NCBI GenBank assembly: GCA_002449665.1
Contig: DJXH01000017.1
Coordinates: 1-5,226, forward strand
Source of the DNA: Bacteroidales bacterium UBA7009
GTDB taxonomy: Bacteria; Bacteroidota; Bacteroidia; Bacteroidales; Paludibacteraceae
DNA: 5,226 bases
Direction of reading: 5' to 3'
Shown here: positions 1 through 4,807 of the stretch, piece after piece
How the letters are laid out: every line of letters starts with the position of its first letter
Numbering within the stretch: the first letter of the stretch is position 1
The notes under the pieces: generated by a model
Seen by the model: the letters and a program-made list of their open reading frames with translations, nothing else
Databases searched by the model: none
Told to the model about the DNA's origin: nothing
Program-made: the position numbers and the translations under genes

Positions 1-653
1 ATTCGGACATCAAGGTCTGCCGAAGCAATATCTACGCTGACCTTTTCGGTCACGCGCTGTTTATCAGGCGTGAAGAGATCGAGCTTTTGTTCATAAATAT
101 TATAGACCCCCTTAAATTTGGCACCTTGGTTGATAGGCCAGCTGAGGGGACGTACCTTAATTTCCAGTTCCTGCTCCAACTCGTCCAAAAGGTCAAACGG
201 GTCACGACCTTCACGATCCATCTTATTAATAAAGATGATGACGGGAGTATTTCTCATGCGGCAAACAGACATGAGCTTACGGGTTTGTGTCTCCACACCC
301 TTGGCACCATCGACTACAATGATGGCAGAATCAACAGCCGTCAGCGTACGGTAGGTGTCTTCGGCAAAATCCTGGTGGCCGGGGGTGTCGAGGATGTTCA
401 CCTTATATTCAATGTCCGAACCGTCGGGGGTGTAGTCGAACTCCATCACGGAAGTGCTGACCGAGATACCACGTTGTTTCTCTATATCCATCCAGTCGCT
501 GGTAGCCGTCTTTTTAATTTTGTTGTTCTTTACTGCACCGGCCACCTGTATCTGTCCGCCGAAAAGCAGGAACTTCTCGGTCAGCGTGGTCTTACCAGCG
601 TCAGGGTGCGAAATAATTGCAAAGGTTCTTCTTCTTTCTATCTCTTGATTCAT
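1..653 (-). CDS. prfC: Peptide chain release factor 3 (RF3), 5' part, cut by the left edge
   Basis: RF3 is a translational GTPase that recycles RF1/RF2 from the ribosome after peptide release. The visible 217 residues hold the GTPase domain: P-loop SHPDAGKTT (15-23), the switch I region around QRGISVSTS (60-68), G3 motif DTPGH (89-93) and G4 motif NKMD (143-146). The HPDAGKTT form of the P-loop and the W-M-D-I-E-K-Q-R-G-I-S stretch at 54-64 are typical of RF3 and separate it from EF-G, LepA and TypA. RF3 is usually about 525 residues, so roughly 60% lies beyond position 1. The ATG at 653-651 is chosen because it gives the normal RF3 N-terminus (MNQEIERRRTFAIISHPDAGK) and has AGGAGG six bases upstream. 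It lies downstream of rfbD on the same strand, 127 nt away, with no clear Bacteroidetes promoter in the gap, so it may be read from the upstream run. No frameshift or stop is seen. Confidence 0.97.
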   Translation of the reverse strand, partial: MNQEIERRRTFAIISHPDAGKTTLTEKFLLFGGQIQVAGAVKNNKIKKTATSDWMDIEKQRGISVSTSVMEFDYTPDGSDIEYKVNILDTPGHQDFAEDTYRTLTAVDSAIIVVDGAKGVETQTRKLMSVCRMRNTPVIIFINKMDREGRDPFDLLDELEQELEIKVRPLSWPINQGAKFKGVYNIYEQKLDLFTPDKQRVTEKVSVDIASADLDVR

Positions 654-659
654 TCTGAG

Positions 660-665
660 CCTCCT
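660..665 (-). promoter_or_regulatory. Shine-Dalgarno site of prfC
   Basis: On the minus strand this reads AGGAGG with a six-base spacer (CTCAGA) before the prfC ATG. It is a full anti-16S match at ideal spacing and it fixes the start codon. It stands out because the other genes here (DUF4924, ROK kinase, trpB) have only A/T-rich sequence before their starts, as is usual in Bacteroidetes. Confidence 0.75.
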
Positions 666-678
666 AAGCTTGGGGTAT

Positions 679-748
679 GGGGTCTGAACAAGCGGTTATC
701 AGACCTGTTAATTATTTGTACTTGGGGAACTGCGCTTGTTCAGACCCC
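679..748. repeat. 70-bp element with perfect 16-bp terminal inverted repeats (MITE/REP-like candidate)
   Basis: GGGGTCTGAACAAGCG at 679-694 is the exact reverse complement of 733-748, separated by 38 nt. Both ends are flanked by TAT (676-678 and 749-751) in the same orientation, which would fit a 3-bp target duplication. A second partial copy of the arm (TCAGACC, 699-705) lies in the spacer and can pair with 681-687, giving a competing shorter hairpin. The element lies between the rfbD stop and the prfC start. In the minus-strand mRNA it would form a long hairpin about 25 nt before the prfC start codon. There is no U-run after either arm, so it does not look like an intrinsic terminator. Whether it is a mobile repeat or a local regulatory hairpin cannot be decided from one copy. 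Confidence 0.7.
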
Positions 749-780
749 TATGGTTTCCTCGCTCGGCTTTGTCGCTTGGC

Positions 781-1647
781 TCACAAAGAACTTAGGGAGC
801 ATAGTTTCTTTACACACTCTGCGAGGCTCTCTTCCCAGTACGGCACCTCTATGTCATAGGTCTGCTTCAGCTTGGTCTTGTCAAGTACCGAGTAATGCGG
901 ACGGTTGGCTGGCGTGGGGTATTCGCTGGTGTGCAACGGACGCACCTGACAGGTGGAGATGCCTGCCAGACGATGGATGGCCTTTGTAAAGTCATACCAT
1001 GAGATAACTCCCTCGTTGGAGAAATGATAGACACCAGGCTTTACGCCCTGCTCTATGGCGGTGAAGATGACACGGGCCAAATCACGTGCATAGGTCGGTG
1101 TGCCTATCTGGTCAAAGATAACACCCAGTTCCGTTTTCTCTCTACCTAAACGTATCATGGTCTTCACGAAGTTGTTACCGAAGGTCGAATACAGCCATGC
1201 CGTACGGATGATCATAGCCTGCCTGCAGAACTTCGATACGCCCAGTTCGCCAGCCAGTTTTGTTGACCCATAAACACTGTTCGGACAGGGAGTGTCTGTC
1301 TCCACGTATGGCGTGTGCTTGGTGCCGTCAAACACGTAATCAGTAGATATCTGAATCATCCAACCACCACGTTTCTCCACCGCGGCAGCCAAATAGGCCG
1401 GCGCAATGGTATTGAGCGTCGTAGCTAATTCCTTGTCACTCTCAGCCTTGTCAACAGCGGTATAAGCGGCACAATTCACGATTCCGTCAATTTTATTGAC
1501 TGCCACAAAATGCTCCACGGCCAACTGGTTGCTGATGTCCAACTCTTCCACGTCAGTATTAAAATAAGTATGCTGGGGATGTTCCTTCTCCAGCAATTGC
1601 ATTTCATTTCCTAATTGGCCTCGACAGCCTGTTACTAAGATATTCAT
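781..1647 (-). CDS. rfbD: dTDP-4-dehydrorhamnose reductase (RmlD)
   Basis: RmlD carries out the last step of dTDP-L-rhamnose synthesis, the NAD(P)H-dependent reduction of dTDP-6-deoxy-L-lyxo-4-hexulose, supplying rhamnose for surface polysaccharide. The 288-residue protein has the normal length. It is an extended SDR (Rossmann) enzyme: nucleotide-binding TGCRGQLG at 6-13, NCAAYTAVDKAE at 58-69, the STDYVFDG strand at 101-108 and the catalytic YxxxK at Tyr126-Lys130 (YGSTK). The substrate-domain segment DQIGTPTYARDLA (179-191) and the RPHYSVLD motif (249-256) are RmlD hallmarks. The start at 1647 sits just ahead of the glycine-rich motif as expected. The gene begins two bases after the DUF4924 stop, so the two are almost certainly co-transcribed. 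The other rml genes (rfbA, rfbB, rfbC) are not in the window. The tail after WEESLAECVKKL is a few residues of ordinary hydrophobic sequence. Confidence 0.96.
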   Translation of the reverse strand: MNILVTGCRGQLGNEMQLLEKEHPQHTYFNTDVEELDISNQLAVEHFVAVNKIDGIVNCAAYTAVDKAESDKELATTLNTIAPAYLAAAVEKRGGWMIQISTDYVFDGTKHTPYVETDTPCPNSVYGSTKLAGELGVSKFCRQAMIIRTAWLYSTFGNNFVKTMIRLGREKTELGVIFDQIGTPTYARDLARVIFTAIEQGVKPGVYHFSNEGVISWYDFTKAIHRLAGISTCQVRPLHTSEYPTPANRPHYSVLDKTKLKQTYDIEVPYWEESLAECVKKLCSLSSL

Positions 1648-1649
1648 AA

Positions 1650-2195
1650 TTATTCGAATTGCAAGGGGGTTTCTTTGTCTTTTAAATAATAGTCGTTCAA
1701 CATTCCTATCAGGGTGGTGATTTCCTTGACGGCATGTTGTGTGTTAGGTGTAATGTCCTTTTTCTGCAAACGCAGCATCATGACACCATAAAGCGAGTTA
1801 AAACATGTTTCTATTTCGTTTTCCTCCTTATGGGCACCACGGTTGCGCAGCTCTACGATATAAGGCAACACTTTATAATACTCTGCATTATAAAAGGGGA
1901 ACTTCGTTGATGCCAACAACTGGCTATGCAACTCTTCCAACTGCTGGAGTGTAACCTGATTGATTTGCAAATGGCCCTTTTCACGACAGCCCTCTGTATT
2001 CATCATTCTGATTAGGTTACCAAACCAGTCGAGTTCTTCTTCTTTTTGCTCTTCATTGTAACCGAAACGGTCTATATATTCACGCCGGATGCGCGGCAAA
2101 GAGCAGTCGAAGGCACGAATGGTATCCTCTATCTGCCACATATACAGCAGGTACTCGGCAATATTCTTTTTCCTTAATTCCTGTGCAATATACAT
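1650..2195 (-). CDS. DUF4924 family protein of unknown function
   Basis: This 181-residue protein matches from memory the Bacteroidetes-restricted DUF4924 family, recognised by the opening MYIAQELRKKNIAEYLLYMWQ and the length. It has no signal peptide and no membrane segment. The sequence is strongly helical, rich in Glu, Lys, Gln and Leu, and looks like a soluble cytoplasmic all-alpha protein. Conserved-looking stretches are WQIEDTIRA (20-28), ELDWFGNLIRMMNTEGC (54-70) and VELRNRGAHKEENEIETCFNSLYG near residues 113-136. No known catalytic motif is visible and no function is claimed. It lies 28 nt after the LysE-type gene and 2 nt before rfbD. As I recall, this order (LysE transporter, DUF4924, rfbD, prfC) recurs in Bacteroidales, which would suggest a conserved cluster rather than a functional pathway. 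Confidence 0.9.
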   Translation of the reverse strand: MYIAQELRKKNIAEYLLYMWQIEDTIRAFDCSLPRIRREYIDRFGYNEEQKEEELDWFGNLIRMMNTEGCREKGHLQINQVTLQQLEELHSQLLASTKFPFYNAEYYKVLPYIVELRNRGAHKEENEIETCFNSLYGVMMLRLQKKDITPNTQHAVKEITTLIGMLNDYYLKDKETPLQFE

Positions 2196-2223
2196 TCTTT
2201 ATCTTTACTTTTTTACCTTTTAA

Positions 2224-2886
2224 CTAAAAGAAGCGAAACAGGCTGGTGGTTGTGCCAAACAGAAAGACCAACGAGAAAATAACCACTACCGCACCAATAA
2301 TCTGATTAATTATCTTGATGCCGTTGTCGTCAAAAATAGCACGTACCTTATCAACCAGCCACGACAAGCCAAACCACCACAGTAGTGCTCCTGCCACAAT
2401 GCTCAAGAACCCTATGACCATTTCAAACGGATGGTCTGGGAACACAAACGCGAACTGGGCAAACAGTCCCATAAACAGGAAGATAATCAACGGGTTGCTG
2501 AACGTCACGAGGAACGCCGTCCAGGTGTTGTGCCACAGCGTACCGCGCTGAGAACCCGAGTGACGGATATTCTTTGAGGGGTCACTCCGCCATGTGGCTA
2601 TACCAAACGCGAGAAGCAATATGCTGCCGATAATCTGGAGGTAGAACTTATTTTGGGCATCGTTGATAAAATCTGTTACGAACGACATGCCAAAACCGGT
2701 AATACCTGCATAGATAATGTCGCTCACAGCAGCACCAACGCCTGTCACAAAGCCATACCAACGGCCTTTGTTCAGCGTTCGCTGCACACAAAGCACCCCC
2801 ACAGGACCCATCGGTGCTGAAGCTATCATACCAATGAGCATACCTTTGAATATTAAATCTACTATATTATATATAGGAAACGGCAT
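2224..2886 (-). CDS. LysE-family transporter (amino acid or small-molecule exporter)
   Basis: An inner-membrane exporter of the LysE/RhtB superfamily, which moves amino acids or related metabolites outward; the substrate cannot be read from the sequence. From the chosen start the protein is 220 residues, the usual size. The family signature SAPMGPVGVLCVQRTLNKGRWYGF follows the first membrane helix, and four to five further hydrophobic segments are visible: around FVTGVGAAVSDIIYAGITGFG, FYLQIIGSILLLAFGIATW, WTAFLVTFSNPLIIFLFMGLFAQFAFVF (with the conserved NP), MVIGFLSIVAGALLWWFGLSWLV and a C-terminal IIGAVVVIFSLVFLF. An in-frame ATG at 2925 would add 13 residues (MLFCLLICTFALN), but those codons are the promoter elements themselves, so the ATG at 2886 is preferred. 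It is the first gene of the minus-strand run with DUF4924 and rfbD. Confidence 0.92.
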   Translation of the reverse strand: MPFPIYNIVDLIFKGMLIGMIASAPMGPVGVLCVQRTLNKGRWYGFVTGVGAAVSDIIYAGITGFGMSFVTDFINDAQNKFYLQIIGSILLLAFGIATWRSDPSKNIRHSGSQRGTLWHNTWTAFLVTFSNPLIIFLFMGLFAQFAFVFPDHPFEMVIGFLSIVAGALLWWFGLSWLVDKVRAIFDDNGIKIINQIIGAVVVIFSLVFLFGTTTSLFRFF

Positions 2887-2894
2887 ATTGAGTG

Positions 2895-2926
2895 CAAAGG
2901 TACAAATTAGTAAGCAAAAAAGCAAA
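2895..2926 (-). promoter_or_regulatory. Bacteroidetes-type promoter of the LysE-DUF4924-rfbD run
   Basis: On the minus strand, TTTG (2926-2923) is followed after exactly 20 nt by TACCTTTG (2902-2895), the -33 and -7 consensus of the Bacteroidetes primary sigma factor. Only eight bases separate the -7 element from the ATG at 2886, so the expected transcript starts within a few bases of the start codon. The message may therefore be leaderless or nearly so. Confidence 0.75.
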
Positions 2927-3009
2927 TCGATCCAACCTATTAGGCTTATTTAACATTCTACTGATGAAAAAAACTATTCGCGACAACTTCCTAATCTCAA
3001 ATTTCTTCG

Positions 3010-3017
3010 TACCTTTG
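3010..3017 (+). promoter_or_regulatory. -7 element of the ROK kinase promoter
   Basis: TACCTTTG at 3010-3017 matches the Bacteroidetes -7 consensus TAnnTTTG. The -33 position (about 2985-2990, AACTTC) is a poor match to TTTG. A start near 3021-3023 would give a 5' leader of about 33 nt of A/T-rich sequence before the ATG at 3055. It diverges from the LysE promoter. Confidence 0.6.
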
Positions 3018-3054
3018 CCACACAATAACTATTTCACATAAACTTAAATATAAC

Positions 3055-4038
3055 ATGAACGAACAACAAGGAATCAAGCCCTACGTTATCGGCTTGGACT
3101 TAGGAGGAACAAACTCCGTTTTCGGCATCGTAGATGCCCGTGGTGAAATCAAGGCGACAACAGCCATTAAGACCGGAGGTTTCGAGAAGGTTGAAGACTA
3201 TGTCAAGGCTTCTGTTGATGCCTTACAGGTCATCATTGACCAAGTGGGTGGCATTGAGAAAATCAAAGCCATGGGCATAGGCGCCCCCAACGGCAATTAT
3301 TATAACGGTACCATTGAGTATGCTCCGAACCTGGCTTGGGCTCATAACGGCATAGTACCTCTTGCCAAACTCTTCAGCGATGCTTTAGGCATTCCCGTAG
3401 CACTTACAAACGATGCTAACGCTGCCGCTATCGGCGAAATGGTCTATGGTGTGGCTCGAGGCATGAAGAACTTTATTGTCATTACGCTGGGAACCGGTGT
3501 AGGTTCTGGTATTGTGGTCAACGGCCAACTACTCTACGGCCACGACGGTTTCGCCGGTGAACTGGGACACGTCACGATGGTTCGCGGTGCCGAAGGTCGT
3601 TCTTGCGGATGTGGACGCACCGGTTGTCTGGAGGCATACTGCTCTGCCACTGGTGTGGCTCGTACAGCACGCGAGATTCTGGCAAAGACCGACCGTCCTT
3701 CACTGTTACGCGAAATGAACCCCGAGGACATAACGTCACTTGATGTTTCTATTGCTGCCGGCAAAGGCGACGAGGTTGCCAAGGAGATTTACGAGTTTAC
3801 GGGTAAGATGCTCGGTGAGGCATGTGCAGACTTCGCTGCCTTCAGTTCACCCGAAGCGTTCATCTTCTTCGGAGGCATGGTGAAAGCCGGCGACCTGATT
3901 ATGGAACCCATCAAGAAGGCGTACAACAACCATGTGCTTCCCATCTTCAAGAACAAAGCACAGTTTTTGGTAAGCGGACTTGACGGTGCCAGTGCTGCCG
4001 TACTGGGCGCATCGGCCATCGGTTGGGAAATCCAATAA
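3055..4038 (+). CDS. ROK-family sugar kinase, probable glucokinase/hexokinase
   Basis: The 327-residue protein is a ROK-family kinase, which phosphorylates a hexose (glucose, possibly also mannose or N-acetylglucosamine) with ATP in the cytoplasm. The phosphate-binding motif GLDLGGTNSVFGIV is at 13-26. The catalytic Asp120 lies in LTNDANAAAIGE (117-128), and a second phosphate motif, TLGTGVGSGIV, is at 144-154. GELGH at 168-172 supplies the conserved Glu169 and the zinc-ligand His172. Cys184, Cys186 and Cys191 in CGCGRTGCLE complete the zinc site typical of ROK sugar kinases. There is no N-terminal helix-turn-helix, so it is an enzyme and not a NagC/Mlc-type repressor. The closest characterised relative I know is the ROK hexokinase RokA of Bacteroides fragilis; annotation as glk is also common. 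It forms a single-gene unit with its own promoter and terminator. Exact sugar preference is inferred only at family level. Confidence 0.95.
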   Translation: MNEQQGIKPYVIGLDLGGTNSVFGIVDARGEIKATTAIKTGGFEKVEDYVKASVDALQVIIDQVGGIEKIKAMGIGAPNGNYYNGTIEYAPNLAWAHNGIVPLAKLFSDALGIPVALTNDANAAAIGEMVYGVARGMKNFIVITLGTGVGSGIVVNGQLLYGHDGFAGELGHVTMVRGAEGRSCGCGRTGCLEAYCSATGVARTAREILAKTDRPSLLREMNPEDITSLDVSIAAGKGDEVAKEIYEFTGKMLGEACADFAAFSSPEAFIFFGGMVKAGDLIMEPIKKAYNNHVLPIFKNKAQFLVSGLDGASAAVLGASAIGWEIQ

Positions 4039-4079
4039 CTCTCAAAAGCCATGACGGCGAAACAGCCTGAATGGTCTCT

Positions 4080-4128
4080 GAAAATGATAAAGGATGTTAA
4101 ATCAATGCATCTTTTATCATTTTCTTTT
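4080..4128 (+). terminator. Intrinsic terminator of the ROK kinase gene
   Basis: A 17-bp stem pairs 4080-4096 (GAAAATGATAAAGGATG) with 4108-4124, perfect apart from one G-U pair, around an 11-nt loop. It is followed by TTTT (4125-4128) and, a little later, ATTTTT. The stem is A/T-rich, as many Bacteroidetes terminators are. It starts 41 nt after the kinase stop codon and separates the kinase from the riboswitch unit. Confidence 0.75.
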
Positions 4129-4159
4129 GACCATTTTTCGTCGGGTAATAGGAATTGAT

Positions 4160-4167
4160 TACCTTTG
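4160..4167 (+). promoter_or_regulatory. -7 element of the riboswitch transcript
   Basis: TACCTTTG is a full match to the Bacteroidetes -7 consensus. The -33 region near 4134-4139 (TTTTTC) is a weak match. Transcription would begin about 4171-4173, just upstream of a small hairpin (CTGAC/GTCAG, 4183-4197) and the cobalamin aptamer. Confidence 0.6.
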
Positions 4168-4208
4168 CACAGTCTAAGCGACCTGACGTCATGTCAGCAA
4201 GTACGGAC

Positions 4209-4391
4209 ACATTAAGGTTCGCATAACAGCGATTAAAGGGGAATGTGAGTGTAAATCTCCGACTGTCCCGCAGCTGTAAGTTCCTTTATACACTACAGAC
4301 AAGGCAAAATCCACTGTTTGGCCCTCAATGCAAGGGAAAAATGGGAAGGAGTCTGTAGTTGGAACAAAGTCAGAAGACCTGCCTTATATGT
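4209..4391 (+). ncRNA. Cobalamin (B12) riboswitch
   Basis: This is a well-formed cobalamin aptamer, which folds around adenosyl- or other cobalamins to switch off a downstream gene. The core GGGAATGTGAGTGTAAATC is followed by the invariant ACTGTCCCGCAGCTGTAAG block (written here in two parts, 4239-4257 and 4262-4280). The CCACTG and TGGGAAGG blocks follow, and the B12 box AGTCAGAAGACCTGCC closes the aptamer (about 4368-4383). Helices can be checked by eye: ACTACAGAC pairs with GTCTGTAGT (nine perfect pairs) backed by GTTCC/GGAAC, CCCT/AGGG caps one arm, and the closing helix joins ACATTAAGG (4209-4217) to CCTTATATGT (4382-4391) with one bulge. No key block is missing, so the aptamer appears functional. 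What it regulates is unclear: no cobalamin uptake or synthesis gene follows. Confidence 0.95.
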
Positions 4392-4406
4392 TAAGATGCC
4401 GAAGTT

Positions 4407-4429
4407 CCTCGATGTAAGGAAGATTGAGG
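4407..4429 (+). promoter_or_regulatory. Hairpin after the riboswitch, possible expression platform
   Basis: CCTCGAT (4407-4413) pairs with ATTGAGG (4423-4429), seven pairs with one G-U, around a nine-base loop containing TAAGG (4415-4419). TAAGG is the same as the 5' strand of the aptamer's closing helix (4213-4217), so it could also pair with CCTTA at 4382-4386. A role in ligand-dependent switching is inference only. Confidence 0.35.
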
Positions 4430-4478
4430 CTAACAAACAACAATAGTGATTACGATTAACATCATCTCCTCACGGGGA

Positions 4479-4535
4479 ATGGTAAAACGCGGTTTCTTCG
4501 CGAATGGACCGTACGTGTATTATTATATAAGTTAG
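4479..4535 (+). CDS. Leader-peptide-like small ORF rich in Phe and Tyr codons
   Basis: The 18-residue product is MVKRGFFANGPYVYYYIS. It has two adjacent Phe codons (4494-4499) and four Tyr codons, three of them consecutive (4512-4514 and 4518-4526), and its stop codon ends one base before an intrinsic terminator. Runs of codons for one amino acid just before a terminator are the mark of ribosome-mediated attenuation, here pointing to Phe/Tyr charging. The frame stays open upstream, and a GTG at 4446 (adding VITINIISSRG) follows an A-rich stretch (AACAAACAACAAT) that resembles a Bacteroidetes ribosome-loading region; that start is possible. No aromatic-amino-acid gene follows directly; the next gene is trpB, beyond a separate promoter. 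It may be a remnant of a lost operon. Translation is not proven. Confidence 0.45.
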   Translation: MVKRGFFANGPYVYYYIS

Positions 4536-4536
4536 G

Positions 4537-4567
4537 AAAAAGTCTGGCCGTGAGGTCAGGCTTTTTT
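4537..4567. terminator. Bidirectional intrinsic terminator
   Basis: AAAAAGTCTG (4537-4546) pairs with CAGGCTTTTT (4557-4566), ten pairs with one G-U. A further G-U pair closes an eight-base loop, CCGTGAGG (4548-4555). On the plus strand it ends in six T; on the minus strand the same stem ends in five T. It would stop the riboswitch/leader transcript coming from the left and the candidate small RNA coming from the right. Confidence 0.8.
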
Positions 4568-4655
4568 ACATAACAGAAGAGGTTGGTGCAGGACGCTACC
4601 AACCTCACAAACACGAATGATAAGATGCATTTTAAACGAAATGCTGTCTTATCGT
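4537..4655 (-). ncRNA. Candidate small RNA of about 119 nt, family not recognised
   Basis: A good minus-strand promoter (4659-4690) would start a transcript near 4653-4655. The RNA would begin with a hairpin pairing 4647-4653 with 4619-4625 and, after a small internal loop, 4639-4644 with 4627-4632. A second hairpin pairs 4598-4606 with 4579-4587 (nine perfect pairs, eight-base loop). The RNA would end in the bidirectional terminator at 4537-4567. Promoter, two stable hairpins and terminator in this order and spacing are what a trans-acting bacterial sRNA looks like. A 24-codon ORF (4630-4556) can be read inside it but has no supporting features. I do not recognise it as 6S, tmRNA, SRP RNA or RNase P. 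The hairpins could instead belong to a plus-strand leader of trp readthrough RNA, so confidence is moderate. Confidence 0.45.
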
Positions 4656-4658
4656 TGG

Positions 4659-4690
4659 CAAATATACAACATTAAAGGTTAAAAAACAAA
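4659..4690 (-). promoter_or_regulatory. Minus-strand Bacteroidetes-type promoter for the candidate small RNA
   Basis: On the minus strand TTTG (4690-4687) is followed after 20 nt by TATATTTG (4666-4659), matching the -33 and -7 consensus with the same spacing as the LysE and trp promoters here. The region is A/T-rich, so a chance match is possible; the structured sequence and terminator downstream support it. Confidence 0.5.
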
Positions 4691-4716
4691 TTTTGTCGAT
4701 AAAATTTACCTTTTAC

Positions 4717-4730
4717 TTACAAATTTGTAA
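4717..4730. promoter_or_regulatory. Perfect 14-bp palindrome between divergent promoters, possible operator
   Basis: TTACAAATTTGTAA is fully self-complementary. A related interrupted palindrome, ACAAATTTTGT, lies at 4686-4696 on the -33 element of the minus-strand promoter. The 14-bp site is 16 nt upstream of the trp -33 element. The pairing suggests a regulator-binding site, but A/T-rich sequence produces such palindromes by chance. Confidence 0.3.
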
Positions 4731-4746
4731 AAAAACAAGCAAAATA

Positions 4747-4778
4747 TTTGTGGATTAAAAGAATAATATATACTTTTG
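4747..4778 (+). promoter_or_regulatory. Promoter of the trp operon
   Basis: TTTG (4747-4750), 20 nt, then TACTTTTG (4771-4778) is a full match to the Bacteroidetes promoter consensus. Transcription should begin around 4782-4784, about 25 nt before the leader peptide and about 200 nt before trpB. Confidence 0.8.
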
Positions 4779-4807
4779 CAACCGAAAACATAAAAACTTA
4801 TATATAT

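Noticed and set aside
679..748. Inverted repeat as the terminator of rfbD
   Set aside because: The arm is followed by ATACCCC on the minus strand, with no U run, and the 38-nt loop is long for a terminator.
87..989. A 300-codon plus-strand open frame across prfC and the end of rfbD
   Set aside because: It runs antisense to two certain genes, has no recognisable domain or promoter, and its composition follows the complementary strand.
2936..2944. CCTATTAGG palindrome upstream of the LysE promoter as an operator
   Set aside because: Nine bases is too short to separate from chance, and no second copy is seen nearby.
4396..4446. A 16-residue ORF (MPKFLDVRKIEANKQQ) right after the riboswitch
   Set aside because: No recognisable motif or codon bias for one amino acid, and the stretch also forms a hairpin. 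It might be translated, but nothing in the sequence supports it beyond an ATG and a stop.
4579..4606. GAGGTTGGT/ACCAACCTC hairpin as a terminator
   Set aside because: No T run follows on either strand; it fits better as an internal stem of the minus-strand RNA.
4556..4630. A 24-codon minus-strand ORF (starting MHLIIRVCEV) within the candidate small RNA
   Set aside because: It runs through two hairpins into the terminator, has no ribosome-loading signal, and is of a length expected by chance.
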